From: Hyperoplus lanceolatus
Taxonomy: Eukaryota; Chordata; Actinopteri; Uranoscopiformes; Ammodytidae
Length of the DNA: 64,000 nucleotides
Assembly (NCBI GenBank): GCA_026929865.2
Contig: CM049395.1
Coordinates: 12,487,001 to 12,551,000 of the forward strand
Direction: 5' to 3'
Positions within the stretch are counted from its first letter, which is position 1; each line of letters starts with the position of its first letter. Of the stretch, positions 9,911 through 22,461 are shown in pieces. The notes beneath the pieces were generated by a model. It was given only the letters and a program-made list of their open reading frames with translations. It searched no databases and was not told the origin of the DNA. The position numbers and the translations under genes were made by a program.

Positions 9911-11494
9911 CTAAATAGTTTAGTCATTTTTGTTCAATTCCTCCAATTTACAATCAGATAGTATACCATTGTTACAAGTGATATTGAGCTCTTCAAAATA
10001 GTTTTGAGATGTCCCTCTCCTAGATGCAACGATAGGGGTGAATAGAATTGTAATAGACAGTGCTCTGCGTGGTAAAAGCAATTTTCTAGCAAAAAAGAAA
10101 TATCAGAGAGAAAAACCTCAAGAACAAAACAATTAACCAGGCTTTGGGTGAGATAGACAATATGGCTGATCTGGCTTTTTAAACGTGTTATAATAATGTT
10201 TTGTTAAGTTAAAATAATAATTTATAAGTGGGGAAGAGTAGGTGTGAAGCAGACCTTTATTCCCTTCATATTAGGGCCATTAGAGGTGACCCAAAAAGGT
10301 GACATGCACTGTATACCAAATGGTGGTTTCTGTCAAATTGTACATTAGCTCTGTAGAAGATTGTTGATTAAGATTAATTAAGAAGGTTTGTAAGAGCGCA
10401 AAAAAACTCCCTCAAGGAGATCATTTTGGATCCTTGTTGGCCATTGTTCTAAATAGCTGTTTTTTGAAGCAGGGTTTGGTCAAAATCTGAGGCCCACTCA
10501 GCTCCATAGAGCTCTTTCACTACATGATACTCCAGTAAGAGCTTGTGATATGTGGTCTTTGGCTTCAGCAAGTGGCTTAACATGTCAAGGAGCCTGTTAA
10601 GATGGAGACATACACAGGGCTGTCTGAGTTGCTGGGCTATAGAGGATCAACAAGAGAAAAAGTGGGTAGGCAGAGTCAGTTTGCAACATATACAACATTG
10701 TGTCTAACAACGGTCACAATCGCTTCACTTATCGTGCACATTGCAATCATTCTGAATCTGTCCCTTTACCCACTGTTTCATTACATTATAATTACCTCAA
10801 TGGGCACTCACAAGCACTTGATCATCTTTACACTCTGATAGCAATCAAACTTTGTGTTATTTGAACAATATATTTACATTTACAAATAGAGAGTGTAGGG
10901 TTGACCAATCTACCTGAGACTGGGGGCTTAAGAATCTGTCAGGAGCATTAGAGATGTTTTGTAGTTGGAAACTAAAAAATACAGGACTATCATAGATCAG
11001 AGGAAGATGAAGATGAAGTACAATATAAGTAAAAAAAAAACGTTAGATCTTTTTGATTGATTAGTCCTGTTACTTTGTATAAGTGGTGTTGTATGTGTGC
11101 CAGCCGCACAGTAGAGTGTCTGCCTTTGCTTTTATAATGTCCACAACACTACAATTAATACTTTTAATTTATAGTATAATCAAACAACAAATAACAACAA
11201 TAAGTTTATGAGCCATTAATACAATTTCAGAATTCAATTAAATTCAGTTTATTAATAAAACACATGATCATACATGGGTTAAAAATGCCAGAATTAGCCA
11301 AAAAGCTAGTTTTCATCTGTAGTCCCCTGACATCAATGTTAAAATAAAATACAATTAAACAAGATAAAAAAAACATAAACAGGATGGCTGAAAAACTGAC
11401 ATTGGCAGTTTGTCAAAAACGTAGAAAAGTTGAAATATTTCCATGCTAAACATTTTCATTGTAATTGAGGTCTCAGAACTTGCTCCATTTCTTA
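9911..11494. other. AT-rich spacer, no gene seen
   Basis: No convincing coding exon was found on either strand. The segment at about 11230-11270 (AATTCAATTAAATTCAGTTT) resembles the 3' end of an old LINE, but nothing else is recognisable. Confidence 0.4.
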
Positions 11495-12527
11495 GACCCT
11501 GTTTCCACCTGGCATTAACATCTGACTTTTTGAATCTGGTTGAAGTGGACAGCTCTCAGTCTGTGTGTTCCCACTTGTATTTTCAAATGTGACTTCTCTG
11601 TCTACTTGTGATCGGATTCCATTTACCCGCGCTGTATTTAAATCAACACGTTCATCATTTCCGTTTGCATTGCTGTTTTTAACTGGTGGGGTTCAAACAA
11701 GTAAACATACAGGGCTGTACAGAGCCACAGTTTTAATCGCATTTGCTATTAAAATGCATTACATGCGAAGATAATTACCAGTCTAGGTTGACAAGATATG
11801 CTACTGTCTCATTTAGACAAGGAGGCGCGATGCACAACACTGCTTAGAGGGCTCTCGCCAAATGCGGGAAATATCATAGATAGTATATAAAAGTAAAAAC
11901 TCTTAGGCGAGTAAGTTATTACGCCTCTTTGGCTGGTGAAAGATGTGTGTTTGCCGGGCGGCTTTTCTAACGTCTGCTACACTCTTCACCACCACCAGTA
12001 GGCTACACGGGTGGCTTTCTGTATGAAGTTAAGATACTGTATGCGAACAGAATATTTCCTGTGCGCCTTCACATTAAAAGCCTGTTACTACCCAAACGCG
12101 AGTTGACTTTTATTCTTAAGCAGATAAGAACAGGAAGTTGTTGCCTTGCAGCTCTCCAATCAATAGCAGCGATTTCCGTGTTTTCAGATTTACGCAGTGA
12201 AATGAAAACAGAGGAGGAAGCTTGTCATGTGCAACTCGTTCATGAGGCTTCTATAAAAGCTGCATGAACGCCAGTGATGCATTTTCAACGTATTTTCGCC
12301 CAGGCAGGGGGCAGCAGTTGAGTAGGAGGTCCCTAATGTGGACACAAACCACATTCGTGTTTCCACTACCAAATGAATGCGAACACAATCAACGTAAACC
12401 ACCTCCGAATGTGGTTTTTGTGATCCGATCTCAATGCGTCTTGAGAGTGTTCTCACCTGTAGTTAGAGCTGTATTCATGTGATCCGATCACAAAAACCAC
12501 ATGTTAATGCCAAGTGGAAATGGGGTC
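11495..12527. mobile_element. PIF/Harbinger-like non-autonomous element (1.03 kb)
   Basis: The ends form an inverted repeat: GACCCTGTTTCCACCTGGCA at the left and, reversed, GACCCCATTTCCACTTGGCA at the right, continuing as TTAACAT on both. TTA flanks both sides (11492-11494 and 12528-12530), fitting the TWA target of PIF/Harbinger. No transposase or Myb-like gene is inside. Repeats of GTGATC(C)GATC near both ends may be subterminal binding sites. Confidence 0.8.
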
Positions 12528-12530
12528 TTA

Positions 12531-15500
12531 ATGTATTGGTCTGGTTTCTCTATGAGTGCAGAACGAGAATTGAACTGAGCCAGATTGATCTCCGACACAC
12601 ACATTGATGACATACATACAGTATATACAGACACATGCACATAAAGGTGTTGCTGTAGATAAAGGAAATAAAAGGAAAATCGACTGTCTACCCCCCTACT
12701 TTGAGGTCAAATAACTACAAATGTGTGGTATGTGAACATGTCATTGTTTTAAGTGAATCAAGAATCCCATGATGTTATCCATTGTATGTATCGGTTGGAA
12801 GTTAATGAAGTTCATCTAGCAAAACCTTTTGCAGACTAAAATCTGAAGCACTACAGCTTTTGTTTTTTGAATGTTCTGTTGGAGAAACCTTTTAAGAGGG
12901 GTCATGGCATAACTCAATGGACATTTTGGAGGCTTCAGTGTGTGGCATTGTTCAATTGTATTGTGTTATACAGGGTACTCTGTCTTTTCGATTGTTCAGC
13001 ACTTTTATATCAACAAGGTAGAAAATCCTTGTCAAATGTCAACACTGAATTTAGTATTAAACTACTCTGATTGGGGCCGCTACGTCTACTGCTCATGGAT
13101 AACCCCATATCTTATAGATCCGTAAATAGATAAATAACTTTGTGTTAAAAAATTAAGCTATGAAACTTGTTGAGGGGTTCCACTATTTCTGTAATATCTG
13201 TTAGTACCTCCATTCAAGCTACCATAAATAATCGCGACCAAACTCACCAACCCTACATTAGCATTGTCTTTGAACATCATGCAAATTCCAGGCAAACTGT
13301 CAATGTTAATTTTAGCAGTTGAAAATAGCAATGTTCTGTATATCACTTCCATTCTTTACATATCAAAACTTACAGGGCTTTCCAAAAAACTCAGGATCAG
13401 AATGCTCTTTAGGCAGTATATATTATATTATCAATGTCTCAGGACACACTCTCCTCTCACAATTTCCACTTCTGATGGGTTCTGCTGAATAATTTAAGGT
13501 GAAACTAATTACTTCAAACCAATTCAGTGGATTAACCATGCAATTCATTTAAGAGGAGTAATGAGTTTCAAAGCATGGATGGCAAAGACATTCATCAAGA
13601 CCATGAACCCTAGCTTGACATGAGTGCTTTCCTTCAGCCACCAGGCTACTTTCTTTCTCCACCTTTGATCATATTGAAAGCAATATTTGTGAATTGATTA
13701 ACATTTTGCCGTTGTATGAAGTTTTAGTATTTCAGCCAGTGATTGTTGAATGAAGTTTGACCTTTTAGCTCTTTAGCCTTTTCTAAGAAATATATAAAAA
13801 AGTATGATATCATTCTATTCCATGTTCCTTCCATCAGTAACCTTTTGTGTTTTCCATCAATGTTTTTATCAGTTTAAAAACATGGAGATACACATTTATC
13901 ATAGCCATTCTATTCCATTGTTAGATAAATATGCAGATAATTGCAGTAGGGAAAAATATAAGCACAACAGACCAGAGGAATAACTTTAACCCTTACTAAG
14001 TGGTCACTATGAGCAAAAAAACAGCAATGTATGGCTCCTTTTAAAAGATCAAATACCTCTCTTCTGATCAGTACCAAAAAGAAAACAAACACTGCGATAA
14101 ACATGCTCAATCATCCGTTTTGACAAAATAACATAAACCTTTTTGACAGACCATAACACAGTAAAGAGGAACTGTAGTTGCATAAGATTAATAAGAACAT
14201 TTCTATCATGGTGGTTTACTGATGATCGTTAAAAACATTGTATCATTTTATACAATGCTAATTCTCATCAGTGTCTTGCACCTTATTGTAAAAGTAGCAG
14301 GAGAGAAAAGAGGGAAATTTTTCATTTCCCTGAAGGAGGTTTGTGTCCTTCAAATCACCTTAGTTTGTTAATTTGAGAGCTTTTTTTCTTCAAAGGCTCT
14401 GGACTTACACTTGAGGTGGGTGGTAATGAGAGAAATAACAGGGCTTCATTTAGTTAGGGTTATTTTCCCCTCTCTAATTTGTAGAAGCCAGCCCAACCCT
14501 GTGAAATAATCAATAACCTCTAAGTTGTGGAGGTGAATCTAATAATGAAATGCAAGAGAACATATTCAGTGGAAGACAGACTTGGACACACATTTAGACA
14601 TTTTCTCATTTCTAATCTATAAAGATTGTTAGACTTGTTGCCTGATGGAACATTTTCGGACTGAATTGACTGTATACATCTGTACTGTATACTTGAATCA
14701 GGGATACCACAATACTCAATATAAAATTGAACCGTACAACAATTTAGTCTCACTATTTAGGACCATATGCTCACACAGTGGCTGAAGGTCCATTGTTCCT
14801 GCACTTGAAATTGACAGGGCATAAAGAGCATTCACAAGGATGCAGTGGATGCAGTGGATGATTAAGGGGCAATGACATTTAATATGCAGTCCTTAGGAGC
14901 TCCTCAAGGACACAGCAGTCCCCTCCCATTCCTTTGAGGCAATGGTGGACAACAATATATCATATATACATCCCTCCCACTCTGCACTTCTCAGCCACAT
15001 CAGTTAGTTTGATTGTAAGAAATGTGCTTGTCTGTATTCAACGGCAAGGATGGTGGTGTGATAGAATTTCAATTTCCAAGCTGTAGGCTTTCCCGAAATT
15101 AGAAATAATTCCTCCACCTATGGAAAGAGGCCACCTATTGTACAAATCACTGCAACACTCAGCTAGCTGAAATGCTATTGTAGTGACAGTGGACAGATAT
15201 TTTGAAACTATTCTGAGAGGAACACTGAGACTCAGGCATTTTTTCAAAGAAAAAAAGAAATTAAAAATTAATTAAAAATGTGTGTAAAATATCATATCAC
15301 CTTTTTTATGGCAGGATCAGGATCTTGATTGTATCCCAATTCATTCGTTTTTCATACTGGTTAAGACTAACACGTTTCAGTAAATTCAGGGGCCACAGTT
15401 TTGTTGATAATCATATGGTGGTCTTATGTTTAGTTCCAGGTTCCTCAAAAATATTTTATTATCACTATCAATGATTCAATTCTAAGAATTACATGTAGGA

Positions 15501-16812
15501 CTGTAATGGGCTAAACTTTGTTAAACACATTTCTGCACCTCAAAAACATAGAAAAAACAGACCATTCAGGTGAAAAAGGCCTGCCTTTTTAAACAAGTTT
15601 TAATCTGTGTGTGCAATTTAACCAACTGGACATTTGCAAGAATGTTGACATGGTTTACTGTCAAACTTTTGTCATGACTTAAAATACATATCCTTTGCCA
15701 GGTAAAACGTGACTGCAGTTACTTCTCTCTAGAGCTTACTTCTCTTTTCATATGGAGTGGCTTTCTTAAAGTGTTAGCTGTTGTGTTATTTGTTTTGGGC
15801 TGGTGGTTGGAATGTGCACCACTGCTGCTGCTACTGCTGGCTTTATGCCTGTGTGGATTTCTCATCCTTTGACGTTCTTTTCAGGTGGTTGAAGAGTTTG
15901 TCATGTTGCTATCCGACATTGTAATTCTTTCAGTAGGCCTACAAACTTTGTATCTAACTATTGTTTAGGTTGGCCAAACTGTCGGAACGGGCCGTTTGCG
16001 GTGAACTGTCGGTGCGGGGGCTGGGGTGGCGGCAGTGAACTGCCAGAGGGAGCCGGTGAACGCGGAGGGTCCAACTGCATCAGATGCGGCTGTTTTGTCT
16101 CACAGTGTTGCAGGTTGTTACAAAGCCTACAGTCCGTGGATGCAGAGCGCTCAATACGGAAGTGTGCCTTGTCAAGGCAGCAGCGCTGCAGGAAATGCTT
16201 GTTACTATCGTTTTCTTTTACAAGAGTTTGACGTAAAAAGGGGAGGGAAGAATGCGCTACATATTTGCTGTGATTTGTTTATCTGCATTTGGGAGGGGCA
16301 CGTAATTGAGTAGGCTAGGGGTGTGATTTGGATGAGAGGGAAAAAAAGTGGTGCCTGTGTCTGAGCATAGAATAATCATCTTTTTTTTTAAATTGGTCAC
16401 ATGTCCAGATAGGACCATCACTGGGTCCGTGCCTGGACCGCGGTCCTCCATTTGGAGATGCCTGGTCTAGACAAAACAAACTTTTAATCTTAAAGGCTAT
16501 CCCCAGTTGAGATGTATTTTCATTAAGTAGATCTGCTCTTTGTTGTGTCAAACAAATGTGGAAATCACAGCTGTTCTGAAATGAAGGTTAAACCACAAAG
16601 TGTGCCCTCTATGGATGCCTTGCTGTAAATAACACCTCATAAAAAAATCTCTGTTCAAAACAAATAGACTTATTCATGCACAAAGCTTCAACCCCATCTG
16701 GCCCTGATCAGAACGTTGGTTTTTGATGGTAATACTATGTCAGCACCCTTCTTTCTCCTCCAACATAATGAATAAAAGGCCAGACTCAACTCCGAAAACA
16801 TTTGCAATCTAA
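12531..16812. other. Spacer with fragments of old repeats
   Basis: No host gene is supported here. A hAT-like right terminus ending at 16464 (CCTCCATTTGGAGATGCCTG) is followed by GTCTAGAC, but no left end was found, so the extent of that element (perhaps from about 15950) is unknown. A segment at about 15388-15450 shares roughly three quarters of its bases with 39555-39620, an old interspersed repeat. Confidence 0.4.
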
Positions 16813-17797
16813 AGGTGTGTTCACACCAAAAGCGATGTTATGGCCCCTTATGCGCCACTTGATCATATTTTGGTTTATTTTGGTTCATCGCGTCTATCGC
16901 CTCTATCGCGCCTAGATTTCCTCCCGCTATTTTATTTCCCCTAATTAACCATGGCTGAGATCAGACCCGGTACAAGAGTGTGCATCTTGACACAAAAACA
17001 AGATCAACACAGCCAACAACTATGCCAAAAGACAATAAACAGCAACTGAACGGCAAAAATAACTTAGCATTAAAACAGCATTGCATAGAGATCCGAACCG
17101 CTCGGAAATACAAACAATTAAAGGTTAAGTAAGCGGAATTGTCAGTTTAGCTAACTTCTTGTCAGTGACTGCAGTTAGCAGTCCCCTCCCTCGTCACCAC
17201 ATTAATACACTGCGGTCTTCAAGCAGCGAGTTATCTAGCATCATCTCAGATCCATGAGTGTGTTAAAACATGATAAAAACCATCAAAACAGACATCGGGA
17301 AGGATTTTTACCTGCTCCGCCATTGTAGGTGCATACACATTCACCCATCTGTCGCTCTGCACGTGTACCGGCAGTGAGACAGGTGCCGGTTTGTAGCGTT
17401 CTCTCTTCTGATTGTGATTCTGATGTGTTAATTGCCATGTTGATATAAATGTATATCTTCTGAAGCTTTAACGGTTAATTAACGGTCGCGTCTTTCTTTT
17501 CTTATAATAAAATGACAAAAAAGTGTTGTTTTTTTTCCGACGTTTTGAGAGAATCTAACCGGACAGTTTTGACTCTGCTTAATTGCTTAATTCACACTTG
17601 GAAGTATTCCTGGTCGTAATGGACAGCTATCGCGGCTAATTTTAGCAGTTGAACTTTCAGCGGTGAGTCCAGCGTTCCGTGACCGCCTCAGAGTGCGTCC
17701 CGCTTGGGTACGGAGTGGTGAAAAGCTGATGACTCATGCTAGCAAATATTGACCCTGGTAGCGCTAGCCAAACAGAGTTATTTTCTTTTCTTTAAAA

Positions 17798-18286
17798 ATG
17801 TCACCACTCACCCAGGCAGACCCAGAGCTTTCCATCTTGAAGGCTGAGCTTGTTTCTATCGAGAGCCTCATTCACAATGTCCTCCAGCGGCAGTCCTCTC
17901 TGGTCTCCCGAATAGCCGCTCTGGAGCATTTTCCGCTCCGAGGCTCTCAGCCGCCGGCTAGTGGCGCTTCTGTGTCTCCGGTCTCCACTCCACCTTCCAA
18001 CGCTTCTTGGTCGGCTGTCGTGAAGAAGGGCAGACAAATTCCCCCTCTACTCTCGCCAGATCCTGTGCTGATGCACAACCGTTTTGCTCCGCTGGAAGAG
18101 CTAGCTGAGGCTGCTTTCTCCCGCTCCGAGTCGCCAGTCTCAACCCGCTCCATATTGGCTCAAAGGCGTTCGCGTTCAAGTACCCAGTCCACTCCCCAGG
18201 GTAAACGCCAGGATCGCCGCCATCCACCAGCTCCATTCAGACGTGAGTCCCGTGCTGCTCATCCCATCAGTGCCTCTACAAATTGA
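17798..18286 (+). pseudogene. LINE 2 ORF1, N-terminal part
   Basis: This 162-residue frame starts MSPLTQADPELSILKAELVS, with a short Leu/Glu coiled region, then a Ser/Pro/Arg-rich part holding SWSAVVKKGRQ and NRFAPLEEL, blocks common in fish LINE ORF1 proteins. It runs into a stop while the esterase part continues in the next frame from about 18243, so a single frame change near 18245-18285 separates them. Confidence 0.75.
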
Positions 18287-18920
18287 TATTTCCGAGATCG
18301 CTGCAGCTGGCGATGACGTATCCTATACAGGTGCGGCTCACTCTCGCAGCTATGCCCCGCCCCTCACATCCATGCTGTCACTCACATCCAAGCTGTCACT
18401 CTACAGAGGGAGCTGTATGAATGAGGAGCCAGAGATCCTGGTCATAGGTGACTCCATTATTAGATATCTTCACCTCCCTGGTGCCTTCACCTATTGCCTT
18501 TCTGGAGGAAAGGTATGTGACATCATTGAGCTATCACCTGCCCTCATCGACCGCCACCCTACAGCCCACACTGTCATCTTTCACATTGGGACAAATGATG
18601 TTATGAACAAACAATCATGCAAACTCTATGCCCAATTAGAGAGTTTGTCCATCACCCTGCAGAGTTTGGGGAAAACCTGCATTTTCTCCGGTCCCACCCC
18701 CACTCTGTCTAAAAGCCCAGAGCGCTTCAGTCGCCTCCTGAGTCTTCATGACTGGCTGAAGTCCTTCTGCTCTGCAAACATGCTGGGCTTCATCAGCAAC
18801 TTTGACTCTTTTTGGACCAGACACGAGCTCTTTAAATCTGACGGTCTCCATCCAAACACCAAAGGTGTAAGAGAACTAACCAATAACTTCATCCAGCACA
18901 TTGCATTTAATTTGGACTGA
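18243..18920 (+). CDS. LINE 2 ORF1, SGNH/GDSL esterase-like part
   Basis: The esterase blocks are visible in order: EILVIGDSIIRYL (block I, catalytic Ser), GGKVCDI (block II Gly), FHIGTNDV (block III Asn), and SDGLHPN near the end (block V Asp and His). CR1 and L2 elements are known to carry this domain in ORF1, possibly acting on lipids or membranes. The domain is intact here, though its N-terminal partner is in another frame. The true start of this reading in the element is upstream, not the Met chosen by the open frame. Confidence 0.8.
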   Translation: MSPVLLIPSVPLQIDISEIAAAGDDVSYTGAAHSRSYAPPLTSMLSLTSKLSLYRGSCMNEEPEILVIGDSIIRYLHLPGAFTYCLSGGKVCDIIELSPALIDRHPTAHTVIFHIGTNDVMNKQSCKLYAQLESLSITLQSLGKTCIFSGPTPTLSKSPERFSRLLSLHDWLKSFCSANMLGFISNFDSFWTRHELFKSDGLHPNTKGVRELTNNFIQHIAFNLD

Positions 18921-19130
18921 TATTCACCACAGCATGACACCATCAGAAGAACCTCCATTAAATAAGATCCCCCTCGGAGTCCTGCTCAACATGAATTATA
19001 CTCCCCTTCCATCTGTGCTGCAAACCTTCCTCCAGCTCTGGACATCACATTTGACTGCCCTCTCTCACCTCCAAGGGCCCATCCACCTGCTGCTTCTAAC
19101 GCTGGCTCCCTCTACAGGCACAAACCTGTA

Positions 19131-22038
19131 TTGTATGACCCTGAAAAACAAGCCATGCTTCCTAGCTGTAAGCTAAATTCCCCACAAATTCTCAAATCAA
19201 GAAAGGGCTTGGGTTTTCTACATTTAAATATTAGAAGTTTATTGCAGCATGATAAATTAGACCATGTAAAGATTTTAGTGTCCCAGGCAGATCCAGATGT
19301 TTTGATTCTGACTGAATCCTGGTTAAAGAAGAGTACAGATGACTCTATTGTGGCAATAAATGATTATAACTTATTCAGAATAGACAGAAACACTAGGGGT
19401 GGGGGAGTGGCTGTCTATGTAAAATCCTGTTATTCTGTAACACTTTTACATGCTGTCTCTGTTCCAAATTGCTTTGAATTTCTCGCGCTAGAATTATCTT
19501 TATCGTCAAATGATTCTTTTGTTGTAATTGGTGTGTATAGGCCACCTTCAGCTGTAACTAGCTCCTTAAACGATCTAGCACATATGCTCTCCAGCTATGT
19601 AAATAGAGAGGTAATTGTGATGGGTGATTTTAACGTTGACTGGCTTTCTGGTGCTTCTGAACCTTTCAAAGAAATCTGTAGCAACATTAATCTTACACAA
19701 TTAATAACTGAGCCCACAAGACCTAATCTAAAAAACCCAGAAAAATCAACTTTAATCAATTTAATCCTATCAAATAAAATAAATAAAATAGTCTCAGTTG
19801 GTGTTTTTGATCTTGGGATTAGTGATCACTGCCCAGTGGCCTGTATCAGAAGTATTCATTTAAAAAGATCTCAACCTAAAATCATAATTAAGCATAATTT
19901 TAAAGGTTTTAACGAGCAAGCCTTTTTAAGTGATCTCCATCATAGTGACATTCAACTGACTACGCAAATTTCGGATGTTGAGTTAGCCTTAGACCATTTC
20001 ATCAATACTTTCACCTCAATTATAAACAAGCATGCGCCCCTAAAAAAACATAGAGTAAAAAATAGATCAAACCCCTGGTTTACAAGTGAACTGTCTGATT
20101 TATTTTCCGAGAGAAATAAAGCATGGTCTGTAGCTAGACGCTCTGGAGATAATACCAATTGGACAATTTGTAGACACCTTAGGAATAAATGCACAGCCAT
20201 GGTCAGGAAAGCCAAATCTGAATACTACCTTGAATTAATCTCAAACTGCTACTCTAACCCTGCACTATTTTGGAAAGCTGTGAACTATAATAAAAACAAT
20301 TCTAGCACAGTTCCCACTCAGATCAAATTAAATGGTCACACTCTCAATGATCAAAAAGAGATTGGCTTAGCTTTTAATAAACATTTTGTAGCTGCTGGTC
20401 AACTCTTTCAGAATGGAGGATATACGCCTTCTACCACCAGTAGTAACGTACCGCCTGTCTCTCAAACTCCTAATTTCAGCCTTGATCTTCTTCCCACAAG
20501 TGTTGTTGTAGATTCGCTCCTCGCCATCAACCCCAAGAAGTACATGGGAGAGGACAATTTAGACCCGTTTTCAATCAAGCTTTCGACACATATAATATCA
20601 AAACAAATTACCCATATTTTTAATCTTTCCATCTCCTCTGGAATAGTTCCTAAAATCTGGAAAATAGCTCATGTAATTCCTTTACATAAAGGTGGTGACA
20701 AAAATAATCTTAATAACTACAGGCCAATTTCCAAACTCCCATGCCTGGCAAAAATTCTAGAATCACTTATTAATAATCAGTTAAAAACATTTCTAACTAG
20801 TGCTTCCATTTTGAGCCCATTCCAATCTGGTTTTAGGGCAGGCCATAGTACTGTCTCTGCTGTGACTTTGGTTGTAGACAACATTGTTCCAGCATTAGAC
20901 AAGAAAAAGCACTGTGCAGCACTTTTTATTGATCTTTCAAAGGCCTTTGATACTGTTGACCACCATTTGCTTTTACAGAGGCTTTATGACATTGGCTTTG
21001 ATCAGTATGCATGTAGCTGGTTTAGGGATTATCTCTCTGATAGACAGCAGTCAGTTAAACTGGGAAGATACCAATCTGAATTCTTAACTGTTACAAATGG
21101 TGTCCCACAGGGCTCAATTTTAGGTCCAGTTCTTTTCACAATTTATATAAATAACATTGTTTCATCGCTAAAAAACTGTCACGCCCATCTATATGCTGAC
21201 GCACAGTACTGTATTGCATTTCCGATTCGGTGCACCAATCTATTGAGAACCTACAAAGCTCTTTTAACACCCTGCAGGACTGTCTAGTAGACCTCAGGCT
21301 TGTTCTTAATACAGACAAAACCAAATATATGTGTTTCTCCAGAGCAAGAACTACAAATTTGAATGATTTTAATGTTTTTACAAAGAATGGATTTTTAATT
21401 GAAAGAGTCACAGAGTACAAATATCTCGGCATCTGGTTAGATGATAAACTCACTTTTAATTTCCATATAAAAAATCTTGTTTGTCGACTACGACAAAAAA
21501 TTGGCTATTTTTATAGGAACAAAACCACCTTCCCTTTATTTAGTAGGAAAAGGATTATTGAGGCAGTTTTTATGTCTGTCCTTGATTACGGTGATGTGGT
21601 TTACCGGCATGCATCTCATTCATGTCTTAAACTCCTGGACTCTGTTTTTCACTCTGCTTTAAGGTTCATCACAGGAGATGCTTATGACACACACCATTGT
21701 CTTTTATATGAAAAGGTTGGGTGGTACTCCTTAAAGAGAGACGTGATGCACATTGGCATATTTTTATTTACAAAGCCTTGACCGGGAAGCTTCCTCGTTA
21801 TTTAACAGAAATGTTGCAAATTTCAGATGGGCTTTATCAGACCCGCTCCACTGACATGCTCATGCTTTATGTCCCACAAGCCCGGTCTGAGCTGGGAAAG
21901 ACAGCTTTTAGCTTCAGTGCCCCCGACTCCTGGAACAACTTACAGCAACAAATTAAACTAAATACCTTCATATCCTTTAATCAATTTAAACAAACTATCT
22001 TAAATCTGCCAAACTCTACCTGTAACTGTTTTAATTAG
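19131..22038 (+). pseudogene. LINE 2 ORF2 (endonuclease and reverse transcriptase)
   Basis: The first 718 codons are open: the endonuclease with FLHLNIRSLL, LTESWLKK, GGGVAVYVKS, VMGDFNVDW and SDHCPVACI; then the RT with NNYRPISKLPCLAKILE, FIDLSKAFDTVDHHLL and GVPQGSILGPVLF. At the catalytic box the sequence reads LYADAQY, losing the second Asp, and the frame shifts at about 21225 to DSVHQSIENLQSSF. A further shift near 21725 leads to HWHIFIYKALTGKLPRYLTE and the end at 22038. Confidence 0.88.
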
Positions 22039-22461
22039 GCTATATTGTACTTTCACCCATTTAATTTCATTTTAATTGCTGCCACTCTTCACCACTATGT
22101 AAATGTTTCAATTGTTTTTTTGCTTTTTGTTTTTTTCTTCTCTTCACCTGTTGTTGTGTATTTGATGTATTTGCATTGAATATTGTGTATGCATTGTTGT
22201 TTTTCCTTGGAATTTGTTTGAACTCGACACCATTGAAAATGAGGATCACCCCTCAATTGGTCTCTCGAGGATAAATAAAAGTTAAATAAAAAATAAAAAA
22301 TAAATAAACCTGGGCTTGGCTGGCGTAGCTGAACACTGGTGCTACCGGTGAAATATTTTCAACTTCAAGCGATGAAGCGATAGAAGCCTAAACCAATGGT
22401 TTCTTATGTAAATATGCCGATTTTCATCGCGAGCATCGCTTTTGGTGTGAAAGCATCTTAA

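Larger units (their letters stand above)
17600..22308 (+). mobile_element. LINE 2: L2/CR1-type retrotransposon with esterase-type ORF1
   Basis: The 3' end is firm, at an AAATAAATAAA tail ending at 22308, after which Harbinger DNA resumes. The 5' end is approximate; the leader before the first reading frame at 17798 may start anywhere from 17.5 to 17.7 kb. It contains a two-part ORF1 (coiled and Ser/Pro-rich N-terminus, SGNH-type esterase C-terminus) and ORF2 with endonuclease and RT. Three frame changes were seen, and the RT motif reads YADA rather than YADD, so it is inactive. Confidence 0.87.
16813..22458. mobile_element. Harbinger-like DNA element split by LINE 2
   Basis: The terminal inverted repeats are AGGTGTGTTCACACCAAAAG at the left and, reversed, AGATGCTTTCACACCAAAAG at the right, both continuing as CGATG. 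TAA flanks both sides (16810-16812 and 22459-22461), again of the TWA type. After removal of the LINE about 0.9-1.0 kb remains. No transposase is seen. A GTAAAA-type donor after ATGGCGGAGCAG on the minus strand near 17322 may be a remnant first exon of a lost gene. Confidence 0.78.

Noticed and set aside
15950-16464. GC-rich block as a host gene or complete hAT element
   Set aside because: Only the right terminus is recognisable; no left end or transposase was found, so no element is annotated in full.
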